In this document: positions 48,144-58,079 of the stretch, piece by piece
How the letters are laid out: every line of letters begins with the position of its first letter
How positions within the stretch are numbered: position 1 is the first letter of the stretch
Source of the DNA: Mycobacterium sp. MBM
GTDB taxonomy: Bacteria; Actinomycetota; Actinomycetes; Mycobacteriales; Mycobacteriaceae
Reading direction: 5' to 3'
NCBI GenBank assembly: GCA_021648845.1
Contig: JAKJHY010000005.1
Span: forward strand, 1 to 64,000
Length of the DNA: 64,000 bases
Notes under the pieces: generated by a model
What the model was told of the DNA's origin: nothing
Databases searched by the model: none
Seen by the model: the letters and a program-made list of their open reading frames with translations, nothing else
Position numbers and translations under genes: made by a program

Positions 48144-50315
48144 ATGACCGACGCCGATACAACGACTGCTGACACCGAGTGGACGCCGGCCGAGGCCGTG
48201 GACAGCTCCCCCGACGCACCACCGGCGGAGACCACTGCCGCCGAGGAGAACGCGCTTCCCGAGGATCGCTACCTCAATCGTGAGCTGAGCTGGCTGGACT
48301 TCAATGCCCGGGTGTTGGCGCTGGCCGCCGACACCTCCTTGCCGCTGCTGGAGCGGGCCAAGTTCTTGGCCATCTTCTCCTCAAATCTCGACGAGTTCTA
48401 CATGGTGCGCGTCGCGGGTCTGAAACGTCGCGACGAGATGGGGTTGTCGGTGCGGTCGGCAGACGGACTGTCCCCGCGCGAACAATTGCGCCGCATCGGT
48501 GAGCGCACCCAGCAGATATCCAGTCGGCACGCCCAAGTGTTCATGGAGGCGGTGCGGCCTGCACTGGCCGAGAAGGGCATCGTGATCGTCAGCTGGTCGG
48601 ACCTCGACGACGACGAACACGCGACGCTGTCCACGTACTTCCACGAGCAGGTCTTCCCGGTGCTCACACCGCTGGCGGTGGACCCGGCCCACCCGTTCCC
48701 TTTCGTCAGCGGGTTGAGCCTGAATCTGGCCATCAGCGTCCGTCAGCCCGATGACCGCACTCAGCACTTCGCCCGAATCAAGGTTCCGGACAACGTCGAT
48801 CGCTTCATCGAATTGTCGCGCCGGGAAGGCGAGGACGGCACCCCGGGCCCGGTGCGCTTCCTGCCGTTGGAAGAGTTGATCGGCGCCTTCCTGCCAGTGC
48901 TGTTCCCCGGTCTGGAGATCGTCGAGCAGCACGCGTTCCGGATCACCCGCAATGCGGACTTCGAGGTCGCCGAGGACCGCGACGAGGATCTGTTGCAGGC
49001 ATTGGAGCGCGAGTTGGCCCGGCGCCGGTTCGGTTCCCCGGTGCGCCTCGAGGTTGCCGACGATATGACCGAGAACATGCTCGAGCTGTTGTTGCGCGAA
49101 CTCGATGTCCACCCCGGTGATGTCATCGAGGTGCCTGGGCTGCTCGACCTTTCGTCACTGTGGCAGATCTACGGGTTGGACCGGCCCGACCTCAAGGACC
49201 GTCCGTTCGTGCCGGCCACCCCCGCCGCGTTCGGTGAACGGGAGACGCCGAAGAGCATCTTCTCCACACTGCGCGACGGCGACGTACTGGTGCACCATCC
49301 GTACGACTCGTTTTCCACGACCGTGCAGCGTTTCATCGAACAGGCCGCGGCGGACCCGAACGTGCTGGCCATCAAGCAGACTCTGTACCGCACCTCGGGC
49401 GACTCTCCGATCGTCAACGCGCTGATCGACGCCGCCGAGGCGGGTAAGCAGGTCGTCGCCCTGGTGGAGATCAAGGCACGGTTCGACGAACAGGCCAACA
49501 TCAAATGGGCGCGTGCACTCGAACAGGCCGGTGTGCACGTGGTCTACGGACTCATCGGGTTGAAGACCCATTGCAAGACCGCACTGGTGGTGCGCCGTGA
49601 GGGTTCGACGATCCGACGCTACTGCCATATCGGGACGGGTAACTACAATCCGAAAACCGCGCGGCTGTACGAGGATGTCGGGCTGTTGACCGCCGCACCG
49701 GATATCGGCGCGGACCTGACCGACTTGTTCAACTCGCTGACCGGATACTCCCGCAAGGTGTCCTACCGCAACCTGCTGGTCGCGCCGCACGGCGTACGCA
49801 AGGGCATCATCGGGCGCATCGAGCAGGAGACCGAAGCCCACCGCCAGAACGGGCAGGGCCGAATCAGGCTGAAGGCCAACGCACTGGTCGACGAACAGGT
49901 GATCGACGCGCTCTACCGGGCATCGGAGGCCGGCGTCCGGGTAGAGGTCGTCGTGCGCGGGATCTGTGCGCTCCGGCCCGGCCAGGACGGGTTGTCGGAG
50001 AACATCGTGGTGCGCTCGATCCTCGGCCGTTTCCTGGAACACTCACGAATCATTCACTTCCGCGCCATCAACGAGTTCTGGATCGGTAGTGCCGACATGA
50101 TGCATCGTAACCTGGACCGCCGTGTGGAAGTCATGGCGCAGGTCAAGGATCCGCGGCTGACGGCCCAACTCGATGAGATGTTCGAGTCCGCCATGGATCC
50201 GACGACCAGGTGCTGGGAGCTTCAGGCGGACGGTCGCTGGAATGCGCTACCGCTACCCGGTCAGACCGTGCGCGATCACCAAGTGGCACTGATGGCGAGA
50301 CATCGCTCACCTTGA
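48144..50315 (+). CDS. ppk1: Polyphosphate kinase 1
   Basis: 723 residues. [15 protein letters not shown] at about 45, [35 protein letters not shown] and [21 protein letters not shown], together with the catalytic histidines of PPK1, are visible. It reversibly makes polyphosphate from ATP. ATG at 48144 (reading MTDADTTT) with GAAGG just upstream is preferred to GTG at 48120. It equals Rv2984 and is followed by mutT1 42 bp later. Confidence 0.96.
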   Translation: MTDADTTTADTEWTPAEAVDSSPDAPPAETTAAEENALPEDRYLNRELSWLDFNARVLALAADTSLPLLERAKFLAIFSSNLDEFYMVRVAGLKRRDEMGLSVRSADGLSPREQLRRIGERTQQISSRHAQVFMEAVRPALAEKGIVIVSWSDLDDDEHATLSTYFHEQVFPVLTPLAVDPAHPFPFVSGLSLNLAISVRQPDDRTQHFARIKVPDNVDRFIELSRREGEDGTPGPVRFLPLEELIGAFLPVLFPGLEIVEQHAFRITRNADFEVAEDRDEDLLQALERELARRRFGSPVRLEVADDMTENMLELLLRELDVHPGDVIEVPGLLDLSSLWQIYGLDRPDLKDRPFVPATPAAFGERETPKSIFSTLRDGDVLVHHPYDSFSTTVQRFIEQAAADPNVLAIKQTLYRTSGDSPIVNALIDAAEAGKQVVALVEIKARFDEQANIKWARALEQAGVHVVYGLIGLKTHCKTALVVRREGSTIRRYCHIGTGNYNPKTARLYEDVGLLTAAPDIGADLTDLFNSLTGYSRKVSYRNLLVAPHGVRKGIIGRIEQETEAHRQNGQGRIRLKANALVDEQVIDALYRASEAGVRVEVVVRGICALRPGQDGLSENIVVRSILGRFLEHSRIIHFRAINEFWIGSADMMHRNLDRRVEVMAQVKDPRLTAQLDEMFESAMDPTTRCWELQADGRWNALPLPGQTVRDHQVALMARHRSP

Positions 50316-50356
50316 TCACGTCGACTGTCGGCCACTGACAACACCTAGGAGTTGAT

Positions 50357-51277
50357 GTGTCGGACAGCTCGTCCCGCAAGAAGGTGACGACGGTACATGC
50401 CGCCGGAGCGGTGTTGTGGCGCGACCTCGCGGGATGCACGGAGGTGGCGATCGTGCACCGCCCACGCTATGACGACTGGTCGCTGCCCAAGGGCAAGGTC
50501 GATCCCGGGGAGACCCACCCGGTGACCGCTGTGCGGGAGATCCGGGAGGAGACCGGGTTTCAGAGCCGCCTCGGACGCAGGCTCGGCGTCGTCCATTATC
50601 CGGTGGACGGTGCCGTGAAGCGGGTCGTGTACTGGGCCGCCGGCGCCGGCGACGGTGAGTTCGTCGCCAACGACGAGGCCGATCAGCTGCTCTGGTTGCC
50701 CCCCAAGGAGGCGATGAAGCGGCTGCACTACCACCTGGACCGTAAGGTTCTGCGCCGCTTCGCCAAAGCTCCCGCCGCTACGCAGACCACCCTCATCGTG
50801 CGCCATGGCCGAGCCGGATCGCGGTCGAAGTACAAAGGTGAGGATTGCAAACGACCGCTGGACAAGCTGGGTCGGGCGCAGGCCGAGTCATTGGTGTGTC
50901 AACTACTTGCCTTCGGGGCCACCGAACTTCACGCCGCTCCTCGGGCGCGGTGTCTGCAAACACTGGAGCCGCTGGCACAGGAGATCGGCGCAGACATCGA
51001 CATCGAGAAGACCCTCACCGAAGAGGCCTACACGGCCGACAAGGAGGCGGGCCGTGCGCGGGTTCTGGAGATCGCCTCCGGGTCAGCCGATGTGACACCG
51101 GTGGTCTGCACCCAGGGCAAGGTGATCCCCGACCTCATCGCCTGGTGGTGCGAACGCGACGGTATCCGCCCGGACAAGTCACGCAACCGCAAGGGCAGCA
51201 CCTGGGTGTTGTCCTCGGCGGGGGGCCGGCTGGTCGCCGCCGACCATATCGGCAGCCCGCTGGCCATTCTGGACTGA
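50357..51277 (+). CDS. mutT1: Nudix hydrolase-histidine phosphatase MutT1
   Basis: 306 residues in two domains: Nudix (1-140, box [20 protein letters not shown]) and a histidine-phosphatase domain (about 150-306, starting LIVRHGRAG). This two-domain layout is that of mycobacterial MutT1 (Rv2985), which hydrolyses 8-oxo-GTP and 8-oxo-dGTP and related diadenosine compounds. GTG at 50357 follows AGGAG at 5 nt. Confidence 0.95.
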   Translation: MSDSSSRKKVTTVHAAGAVLWRDLAGCTEVAIVHRPRYDDWSLPKGKVDPGETHPVTAVREIREETGFQSRLGRRLGVVHYPVDGAVKRVVYWAAGAGDGEFVANDEADQLLWLPPKEAMKRLHYHLDRKVLRRFAKAPAATQTTLIVRHGRAGSRSKYKGEDCKRPLDKLGRAQAESLVCQLLAFGATELHAAPRARCLQTLEPLAQEIGADIDIEKTLTEEAYTADKEAGRARVLEIASGSADVTPVVCTQGKVIPDLIAWWCERDGIRPDKSRNRKGSTWVLSSAGGRLVAADHIGSPLAILD

Positions 51278-51308
51278 CGATCCCGCCAGGCCGACCGGCC
51301 ACACCCAA

Positions 51309-51340
51309 AAGCACCCCAGAACTTCCGTTCTGGGGTGCTT
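51309..51340. terminator. Bidirectional hairpin terminator between mutT1 and hupB
   Basis: A perfect 14-bp stem (51309-51322 with 51327-51340; arms AAGCACCCCAGAAC and its complement) has a TTCC loop. On the minus strand it is followed by TTTT, so it is a good intrinsic terminator for hupB, and it also lies just after mutT1 on the plus strand. Confidence 0.85.
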
Positions 51341-51357
51341 CTGGGATGAATCCGGAA

Positions 51358-52005
51358 TTACTTGCGGCCGCGCTTGACCGGAGCCTTCTTGGCCGGCGCC
51401 TTCTTGGCGGGGGCCTTGGCGACAACCTTCTTGGCCGGTGCGGCCTTCTTGGCCGGAGCCTTCTTCGCCGGAGCCTTCTTGGCCGGTGCGGCCTTCTTGG
51501 CGGCCGGGGCCTTCTTGGCCGGAGCAGCCTTCTTCGCTGCCGGTGCGGCCTTCTTGACCACAGCCTTCTTGGCCGGCGCAGCCTTCTTGGCCGGTGCGGC
51601 CTTCTTGGCCGGAGCGGCCTTCTTCACTGCCGCCTTCTTGGCCGGTGCGGCCTTCTTGGCGGCGGTGCGCTTGGCCGGGGCCGCTGCCACACCACGCTTG
51701 ACGGCCGGGCCGTCCGCCGGGAGACGCTGCGCGCCAGAGACAACCGCCTTGAACTGAGCGCCCGGGCGGAAGGCCGGAACCGACGTCGGCTTGACCTTGA
51801 CCGTCTCACCGGTGCGCGGGTTACGTGCCACCCGGGCGGCGCGGCGGCGCTGCTCGAAGACGCCGAAGCCGGTGATGGTGACGCTCTCGCCCTTGTGCAC
51901 GGCACGCACGATCGTGTCGACGATGTTCTCAACCGCGGCAGTAGCCTGTCGACGATCGGTGCCCAACTTGGTTGTGAGTGCGTCGATGAGCTCTGCTTTG
52001 TTCAT
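51358..52005 (-). CDS. hupB: DNA-binding protein HU with basic tail (HupB/MDP1)
   Basis: 215 residues. Residues 1-90 are the HU fold ([37 protein letters not shown]). The rest is a basic tail built of repeated PAKKA/AAPAKK units, as in mycobacterial HupB/MDP1/Hlp (Rv2986c), a nucleoid protein that also binds RNA and glycans. ATG at 52005 follows GGAGGG. The 204-bp gap to leuD should hold its promoter; I could not assign clear hexamers. The tail repeats are prone to length change. Confidence 0.97.
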   Translation of the reverse strand: MNKAELIDALTTKLGTDRRQATAAVENIVDTIVRAVHKGESVTITGFGVFEQRRRAARVARNPRTGETVKVKPTSVPAFRPGAQFKAVVSGAQRLPADGPAVKRGVAAAPAKRTAAKKAAPAKKAAVKKAAPAKKAAPAKKAAPAKKAVVKKAAPAAKKAAPAKKAPAAKKAAPAKKAPAKKAPAKKAAPAKKVVAKAPAKKAPAKKAPVKRGRK

Positions 52006-52209
52006 GCAAACCCTCCGAAGTCCAGTGGTCCACCTTGGACCGACTAGAGGACACGGTAAACCTATTTGCCGGATATTTCCAAGAGCCACGCGCAGTTTCA
52101 TACGTAGCTGGCGGGTATTCGGCAATGAGATTGCCCCACTTGGGCAGTGGTACCGGCGTCCGAGAATGTGGTTGCCGGGCCATATTTGGCGGCCCTCGAG
52201 GCACCGAAA

Positions 52210-52803
52210 TCAGGCAGGCAGAGTTCTCGGTTTGAAGCTCGGCCTGACCTTCTCATAGGCCTCGATTTCATCCTGTTTCCGCAGCGTAAGGCCTATATCG
52301 TCAAGACCCTCCAACAGTCGCCAGGCGGTGTAGTCATCAATCTTGAACGGCAGCAGGACCGTTCCAGCGGCGATGGTCCGATCTTGAAGATTTACAGTGA
52401 TTTCCAAGCCCGGATTCTGCTCGATCAGCTTCCAGAGAAGTTCGACATCATCGTGGGACACTTCGGCGGCCAAAAGACCCGCCTTGCCGGCGTTGCCCCG
52501 AAAAATATCGGCGAAGCGGGGTGAGATGACGACCCGGAAGCCGTAGTCCATGAGCGCCCAGACGGCGTGTTCGCGCGAGGATCCGGTCCCGAAATCGGGG
52601 CCGGCGACCAATACCGATCCCCTGTCGAATGGCGGCAAATTCAAAATGAAGGACGGGTCATTGCGCCACGCCGCGAACAAGCCGTCCTCGAAACCCGTTC
52701 GGGTGACGCGCTTCAAATACACCGCCGGGATGATCTGGTCGGTGTCGACATTGGAACGGCGCAACGGCACGCCGATCCCGGTGTGAGTGGTGAAAGCCTG
52801 CAT
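52210..52803 (-). CDS. leuD: 3-isopropylmalate dehydratase small subunit
   Basis: 197 residues. The swivel-domain motif [30 protein letters not shown] is at about 70, preceded by [14 protein letters not shown]. With LeuC it isomerises 2- to 3-isopropylmalate in leucine synthesis. It follows leuC by 28 bp and precedes hupB. It equals Rv2987c. Confidence 0.97.
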   Translation of the reverse strand: MQAFTTHTGIGVPLRRSNVDTDQIIPAVYLKRVTRTGFEDGLFAAWRNDPSFILNLPPFDRGSVLVAGPDFGTGSSREHAVWALMDYGFRVVISPRFADIFRGNAGKAGLLAAEVSHDDVELLWKLIEQNPGLEITVNLQDRTIAAGTVLLPFKIDDYTAWRLLEGLDDIGLTLRKQDEIEAYEKVRPSFKPRTLPA

Positions 52804-52831
52804 ATCTTGATGCTCCTAACGGTTCGAAGGC

Positions 52832-54289
52832 CTAGTGGGCGGCGGCGACCGGGTCGAGATCGGCCGGGGAGGACAGCGTGCCGCGTACCGCGGTGGCCGC
52901 CGCCACCGCGGGCGACACCAGATGGGTGCGCCCACCCTTGCCCTGCCTGCCCTCGAAATTGCGGTTCGAGGTCGACGCGCAGCGCTCGCCGGGGGCGAGC
53001 TGGTCGGGGTTCATGCCGAGGCACATCGAGCAACCCGCCTGGCGCCATTGGGCGCCGGCGGCGGTGAAGATCTCGCCCAGACCCTCGGATTCGGCTTGCA
53101 TGCGGACCCGCATGGACCCCGGAACCACCAGCATGCGTACTCCGTCGGCGAGCCTGCGACCCTGCAGAATTTGCGCAACCACACGCAGATCTTCGATTCG
53201 CCCGTTGGTGCACGATCCGACGAAGACCGTGTCGACCGGGATCTCGCGCATCGGGGTGCCGGCGCGAAGGTCCATATAGGTCAACGCTTTCTCCGCCGCC
53301 TGTTTGGCATCGTCGTCGAGCATATCCTCGGGATCGGGAACCACGTCCGACAGCGCGACGCCCTGCCCCGGGTTGGTGCCCCAGGTGACGAATGGGCTCA
53401 ACGTGGCGGCGTCGATGAAGACCTCGGTGTCGAATGTGGCGCCCTCATCGGTGTGCAACTCACTCCAGGCCGCTACCGCGGCATCCCAATCGGCGCCGGT
53501 CGGGGCGTGCGGACGGCCCTTGAGGAACTCGAAGGTGGTGGCGTCGGGTGCGACCATGCCCGCTCGGGCGCCCGCCTCGATACTCATATTGCAGATCGTC
53601 ATCCGGCCCTCCATCGACAAGGATTCGATGGCGCTGCCCCGGTATTCGATGACGTGCCCCTGCCCACCGCCGGTGCCGATCTTGGCGATGACGGCCAGGA
53701 TGATGTCCTTGGCGCTGACCCCTTCGGGCAGCTCGCCGTCGACGTTGACCGCCATCGTCTTGAACGGTTTGAGCGGAAGCGTCTGGGTGGCCATCACATG
53801 TTCGACCTCAGATGTACCGATACCCATGGCAATCGCACCGAATGCACCGTGGGTCGAGGTGTGGCTGTCGCCACACACGACGGTCATGCCCGGCTGCGTG
53901 AGACCCAACTGCGGGCCGATGATGTGCACGATGCCCTGCTCGGCGTCACCCATCGGGTGCAACCGGATACCGAACTCCGCGCAGTTGCGGCGCAGCGTCT
54001 CGACCTGGGTTCGCGACACCGGATCCGCGATCGGCTTGTCGATATCGACCGTCGGCACGTTGTGATCCTCGGTGGCGATGGTGAGATCCGGACGGCGGAC
54101 CCGGCGTCCGGCCAGCCGTAGACCGTCGAAGGCCTGCGGGCTGGTGACCTCGTGCACGAGGTGCAGATCGATATAGATCAAGTCGGGTTCCTTCGCCGCA
54201 CCTTCACCGGCACCACGCGAGACGACATGGTCGTCCCATACCTTCTCGGCCAGGGTGCGGGGTCGCGGACGTGGCTGTGTCTGCTGCAT
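52832..54289 (-). CDS. leuC: 3-isopropylmalate dehydratase large subunit
   Basis: 485 residues of the aconitase family. Iron-sulfur cysteines are in FVGSCTNGR and [26 protein letters not shown] and the N-terminal EKVWDDHVV are family motifs. It is the catalytic subunit of isopropylmalate isomerase. It is divergent from an IclR regulator (77 bp gap) that likely controls it. It equals Rv2988c. Confidence 0.97.
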   Translation of the reverse strand: MQQTQPRPRPRTLAEKVWDDHVVSRGAGEGAAKEPDLIYIDLHLVHEVTSPQAFDGLRLAGRRVRRPDLTIATEDHNVPTVDIDKPIADPVSRTQVETLRRNCAEFGIRLHPMGDAEQGIVHIIGPQLGLTQPGMTVVCGDSHTSTHGAFGAIAMGIGTSEVEHVMATQTLPLKPFKTMAVNVDGELPEGVSAKDIILAVIAKIGTGGGQGHVIEYRGSAIESLSMEGRMTICNMSIEAGARAGMVAPDATTFEFLKGRPHAPTGADWDAAVAAWSELHTDEGATFDTEVFIDAATLSPFVTWGTNPGQGVALSDVVPDPEDMLDDDAKQAAEKALTYMDLRAGTPMREIPVDTVFVGSCTNGRIEDLRVVAQILQGRRLADGVRMLVVPGSMRVRMQAESEGLGEIFTAAGAQWRQAGCSMCLGMNPDQLAPGERCASTSNRNFEGRQGKGGRTHLVSPAVAAATAVRGTLSSPADLDPVAAAH

Positions 54290-54353
54290 GGGTATCTCTA
54301 TTCGACTCGGGCGTCCTGCCGTGACGGGCTGGCAATCTCACGATGCGGGACGC

Positions 54354-54366
54354 TAGTATCTCCCTG
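54354..54366 (+). promoter_or_regulatory. Probable leaderless promoter of iclR
   Basis: TAGTAT (54354-54359) is a near-consensus -10 hexamer ending 6 nt before the GTG start of the IclR gene, so transcription would begin at or next to the start codon, a common arrangement in mycobacteria. No Shine-Dalgarno sequence is seen. The 77-bp gap also has to hold the leuC promoter. Confidence 0.45.
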
Positions 54367-55067
54367 TGAGACAGGATAGCGGTATCGGCGTCCTCGACAA
54401 AGCGGTGGGCGTTCTGCACACGGTGGCCGAGTCACCATGCGGGCTGGCCGAACTGTGCGACCGCACCGGTCTACCGCGAGCCACCGCGCACCGGCTCGCC
54501 GCCGGACTTGAGGTGCATCGGCTGCTCGCCCGTGACAACGAAGGGCGTTGGCGGCTGGGCCCAGCGCTCACCGAATTGGCCGGGCAGGTCAACGATCCGC
54601 TGCTGGCCGCCGGGGCCGCGATCCTGCCGCGACTGCGCGAACTGACCGGCGAGAGCGTGCAGCTCTACCGCAGGGAAGGCACCTCACGGGTGTGTGTGGC
54701 CTCGCTGGAGCCGCCCGTGGGGCTGCGCGACACGGTCCCCGTCGGTACCCGCCTACCCATGACGGCGGGTTCGGGCGCCAAAGTGCTACTGGCCTATAGC
54801 GATCCCGCCACTCAGCAATCGGTGCTGGCGACCGCCAAATTCACCGAACGCACGCTGGCCGAAGTCCGCAAGCGAGGGTGGGCGCAAAGCGCTGCCGAAC
54901 GAGAATCCGGTGTGGCCAGCGTGTCCGCTCCGGTGCGCGACGGCCGCGGCACGGTCATCGCCGCCATCTCGGTATCCGGCCCCATCGACCGAATGGGACG
55001 CCGACCCGGCTCGCGCTGGGCCGCCGACCTGTTGGCAGCGTCGGAAGCCCTCACTCGCCGCCTCTAG
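54366..55067 (+). CDS. IclR-family transcriptional regulator beside leuCD
   Basis: 233 residues. The winged helix-turn-helix (SPCGLAELCDRTGLPRATAHRLAAGLE, about 22-48) is followed by the IclR ligand domain. It matches Rv2989, divergent from leuCD in mycobacteria and other actinobacteria (NdgR-type), where it regulates leucine and amino-acid genes. GTG at 54366 appears leaderless. Confidence 0.93.
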   Translation: MRQDSGIGVLDKAVGVLHTVAESPCGLAELCDRTGLPRATAHRLAAGLEVHRLLARDNEGRWRLGPALTELAGQVNDPLLAAGAAILPRLRELTGESVQLYRREGTSRVCVASLEPPVGLRDTVPVGTRLPMTAGSGAKVLLAYSDPATQQSVLATAKFTERTLAEVRKRGWAQSAAERESGVASVSAPVRDGRGTVIAAISVSGPIDRMGRRPGSRWAADLLAASEALTRRL

Positions 55068-55125
55068 CAAACGTCGCATAAGGGCCCTATTGTCGAGACC
55101 ACGAGCGCAGCAGCGCTGGCCGGAG

Positions 55126-56442
55126 GTGTCGATCACGGGTTCCCAGTCACCACAATGGTTGGCCACCGCACGCATGTTGCGGAGGTCCGGTTTCGGTGCG
55201 ACCGGGCGCGACGTCGACGCCGTGGTGCACCAGGATCGGGCGGCGTACCTGGACGCGGTGCTCGCCCTCGACCCGGCGTCCGACCCCGGCGCCGTCGCCA
55301 CACCGATGGGCTTCTATTCCACCCCGGCACTGCCGGCCGACGAGTCTGCCACCGCCCCCTTCGTGAACGAGATGCTGGCACAGATGCAGGATCTGTCCGG
55401 ATGGTGGACGCGTCGCATGGTCGCGGTACGCCAGCCGCTGCGGGAGAAACTGACATTCGTCTGGCACAACCACTTCGCCACATCGGCGGAAAAGGTGGTC
55501 GCCGCAGAATTCATGGCGGCCCAGAACCAGACGCTGCGCACCCACGCGCTCGGCGACTTTCGCGACCTGGCATACGCGATGCTGACCGACTCCGCGATGC
55601 TGCGCTGGCTCGACGGTCTGGGAAACACCAAAGCGGCACCGAACGAGAACCTGTCCCGCGAGTTCATGGAGTTGTTCGCGCTCGGGCACGCCAACGGTTA
55701 CACCGAAGCCGATGTGCGCGAAGGTGCCCGGGCGCTCACCGGTCGCTTCGACACCCCAGGCCGCGGTACGACTCTGGTGGCGGCACACCACGACGGTGGA
55801 TCCAAAACCGTTCTCGGTGTGACGGGACCCCTTGGGGACACCGAGTTCTGCGACATCGTGCTCGGGCATCCCGCGTCGGCGCGGTTTGTCAGCTCGAAGC
55901 TGTGGCGGCTGCTGGCCGCGGACACCGATCCCACACCGGCCACCCTGGACCGGTTGGTCGCCGCGTACGGACCGAATCGTGATCTGAAAGCATTGACCAA
56001 GGCCATTTTTGTCGACCCCGACTTCATCACCGCCGCCGGCACTGCGGTGGTGACGCCGGTGGATTGGTTGATCGGGATGCTGCGCTCGCTATCGGTTCCG
56101 CTCGACGGCCCCCAGACACTGACCGCCTGCGATGTCGTGCTCAAGGTGATGGGTCAGCGCCCCTTCGCTCCCCCGGATGTCGACGGCTGGCCGCAGGGCC
56201 GGGTGTGGCTGTCCAATACGAGTGCGGCCGCGCGAGTCTGGGCGGCCGACCGATTCGTGCCGTTGGGCGATCTGTCGACGGTGACGCAGGCCCCGGCCGG
56301 CGACCGGATCGACGCAGCGGGATATCTGCTCGGCATCGGCGCATGGTCCGATACGACGGCGGCAGCTCTGAAGCCACTGACGGGCCGGCCCGACCGGCTC
56401 GTCGCCGCCGCCGTGAACACACCCGAGTACCTGACGGTCTGA
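55126..56442 (+). CDS. DUF1800 family protein
   Basis: 438 residues. DUF1800 motifs are visible: A-R-M-L-R-R-S-G-F-G at the start, WWTRRMV, KLTFVWHNHFATS, NENLSREFMELFALGH, YTEADVREGARALTG and PPDVDGWPQG. Function is unknown, but DUF1800 and DUF1501 genes are usually paired. No signal peptide is obvious. The start is uncertain; GTG at 55126 directly follows GGAG, which is close for a ribosome-binding site. The DUF1501 gene follows 23 bp later. Confidence 0.85.
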   Translation: MSITGSQSPQWLATARMLRRSGFGATGRDVDAVVHQDRAAYLDAVLALDPASDPGAVATPMGFYSTPALPADESATAPFVNEMLAQMQDLSGWWTRRMVAVRQPLREKLTFVWHNHFATSAEKVVAAEFMAAQNQTLRTHALGDFRDLAYAMLTDSAMLRWLDGLGNTKAAPNENLSREFMELFALGHANGYTEADVREGARALTGRFDTPGRGTTLVAAHHDGGSKTVLGVTGPLGDTEFCDIVLGHPASARFVSSKLWRLLAADTDPTPATLDRLVAAYGPNRDLKALTKAIFVDPDFITAAGTAVVTPVDWLIGMLRSLSVPLDGPQTLTACDVVLKVMGQRPFAPPDVDGWPQGRVWLSNTSAAARVWAADRFVPLGDLSTVTQAPAGDRIDAAGYLLGIGAWSDTTAAALKPLTGRPDRLVAAAVNTPEYLTV

Positions 56443-56465
56443 CGACGGTGAGGTGAGGAGTTCAG

Positions 56466-57671
56466 ATGCCGGACATCAATCGCCGCAGGTTCCTGCTCGC
56501 CAGTGCGGGGGCGGCCGGGCTGGCCGCGGCTGCCGGAGCGGCGGTCACCCTGCCCCACATGCTCGACCGCGCTGAACAGCAGCCGCTTCCCGCCGACACC
56601 GGAATTCTGGTGATCCTCACGCTCTACGGTGGCAACGACGGCCTGAACACGGTGATCCCCTACACCGACAACGCCTACTACGACGCTCGCCCAGATCTGG
56701 CGTTCGGGCCCGACTCCACGATCGACTTGGACGGCACCTTCGGACTCAACCCCGCGCTGACCGGTCTGTCGGCCGCGTGGCACAACGACAATCTGGCCAT
56801 CATTCGCGGTGTCGGCTACCCGAAACAGGACCGCAGCCACTTCCGTTCGATGGACATCTGGCAATCGGCCGCACCGGAGAATCCGACGACCACGGGCTGG
56901 ATCGGCCGGTGGCTGGACGCCACCGGGGACGACCCATTGCGGGCGGTGAACATCGGCACGATCCTGCCACCAATGGCCATCGGCGAAAAGCACGTCGCAG
57001 CCGGACTTTCGGCGACCATCCCGAAGATGCCCGACGATATGTCGAAGGTCCTGGATGCGATGAGTGCGCCCGACCCGAACGACACCGACGCCATGGCCGC
57101 GGTACGTGCGGACTACCGGGACTACCGGTTGACCGATGACACCTTCCGGGATTTCACCGACAGCCCGCTACCCCAGACGGCGACGACCGATCTCGGCAAG
57201 CAACTCGCCGACGATCTCGAACTGGTGGCGCAATGCGTGCGCGCCGGGGTGCCGACCCGGGTGTACATGGTCTCCCTGGGTGGTTTTGACACCCACGCCA
57301 ACGAGCGCGGCGATCAGCAGCGCCTGCTCACCGCCCTCAACGACGCCCTGGCCCCGTTCCTCAAACAGATGCGCAACAGCGCCTATGGACGCAACGTGGT
57401 GACGATGATCTATTCGGAGTTCGGCCGGCGGGTCGCCGCCAACGCCACCCAGGGCACCGATCACGGCACGTCCGGCCCGGTTCTGGTCATCGGAGAACCG
57501 GTACGCGGCGGCTTCTACGGCGATGCGCCCAGCCTGACCGACCTGCACGACGGTGACCTCAAGACCACGACCGATTTCCGAGATGTGTATCACGAACTGC
57601 TCGCCACGACGCTGGGCACCGACCCGGAGCCCGCGGTCGGGCCGGGACGGCGACCCATCGGTTTCTTGTGA
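56466..57671 (+). CDS. DUF1501 family exported protein (Tat signal)
   Basis: 401 residues with a twin-arginine signal NRRRFLLASAGAAG at 5-18, then the sulfatase-like DUF1501 domain (LYGGNDGLNTVIP, DRSHFRSMD, SLGGFDTHANERGDQ, YSEFGRRVAAN, DHGTSGPVLVIG). It is exported by Tat in a folded state. The pair with DUF1800 is found in many environmental bacteria without a proven role. The gene lies in an accessory segment between iclR and the tRNA genes. Confidence 0.87.
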   Translation: MPDINRRRFLLASAGAAGLAAAAGAAVTLPHMLDRAEQQPLPADTGILVILTLYGGNDGLNTVIPYTDNAYYDARPDLAFGPDSTIDLDGTFGLNPALTGLSAAWHNDNLAIIRGVGYPKQDRSHFRSMDIWQSAAPENPTTTGWIGRWLDATGDDPLRAVNIGTILPPMAIGEKHVAAGLSATIPKMPDDMSKVLDAMSAPDPNDTDAMAAVRADYRDYRLTDDTFRDFTDSPLPQTATTDLGKQLADDLELVAQCVRAGVPTRVYMVSLGGFDTHANERGDQQRLLTALNDALAPFLKQMRNSAYGRNVVTMIYSEFGRRVAANATQGTDHGTSGPVLVIGEPVRGGFYGDAPSLTDLHDGDLKTTTDFRDVYHELLATTLGTDPEPAVGPGRRPIGFL

Positions 57672-57689
57672 GCGAGCCGCGTCACCAAA

Positions 57690-57719
57690 AGAGGTCCCAG
57701 GATTTCTCCTGGGACCTCT
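57690..57719. terminator. Hairpin terminator between the DUF1501 gene and tRNA-Glu
   Basis: A perfect 13-bp stem (57690-57702 with 57707-57719; arms AGAGGTCCCAGGA and its complement) has a TTTC loop. On the minus strand it is followed by TTTT, so it suits the end of the tRNA-Glu transcript, and it also follows the DUF1501 stop on the plus strand. Confidence 0.85.
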
Positions 57720-57724
57720 GTGTG

Positions 57725-57797
57725 TACCCCCGATGGGATTCGAACCCACGCTACCGCCGTGAGAGGGCGGCGTCCTAGGCCGCTAGACGACGGGGGC
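57725..57797 (-). tRNA. tRNA-Glu (CTC)
   Basis: The minus strand folds as a tRNA: acceptor GCCCCCG with CGGGGGT, an anticodon stem of CCGCC with GGCGG around CTCTCAC (anticodon CTC), and a T-arm with GGTTCGAATCC. CCA is not encoded. It reads GAG. It lies 95 bp from tRNA-Gln and near gltX on the same strand. Confidence 0.95.
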
Positions 57798-57891
57798 TAG
57801 AACTTCCGGTGAGCCAGCATAGCTCAGGAGCGTAAGCAGACCTAATCACCGACAGTGCTCTGATCGCTCATCGTGAGAGCGCTCATTGCAG

Positions 57892-57963
57892 CTGGGGTAC
57901 CAGGACTCGAACCTAGAATGAGGGAATCAGAATCCCTAGTGTTGCCAATTACACCATACCCCA
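57892..57963 (-). tRNA. tRNA-Gln (CTG)
   Basis: The minus strand gives acceptor TGGGGTA with TACCCCA, an anticodon loop TTCTGAT (anticodon CTG) and a T-arm with GGTTCGAGTCC. It reads CAG. Mycobacteria lack GlnRS, so this tRNA is charged with Glu by GltX and amidated by GatCAB. The gltX gene starts this tRNA cluster upstream (58080-59531). Confidence 0.95.
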
Positions 57964-58079
57964 TTTGATGCCCATCACCGCAGGTCAAGGCATCGGCCGA
58001 CCCGATCAGCGGCGCAGAGGTTGTCTCCGCTGTGCTTTTCGGGCCGACGAACAGATTACCAAAGAATCGGAGCCACTTT

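Noticed and set aside
51362..51757. Alanine/phenylalanine-rich frame opposite the hupB tail
   Set aside because: It is the complement of the PAKKA repeat codons of hupB; repetition comes from the hupB tail, not from a separate membrane protein gene.
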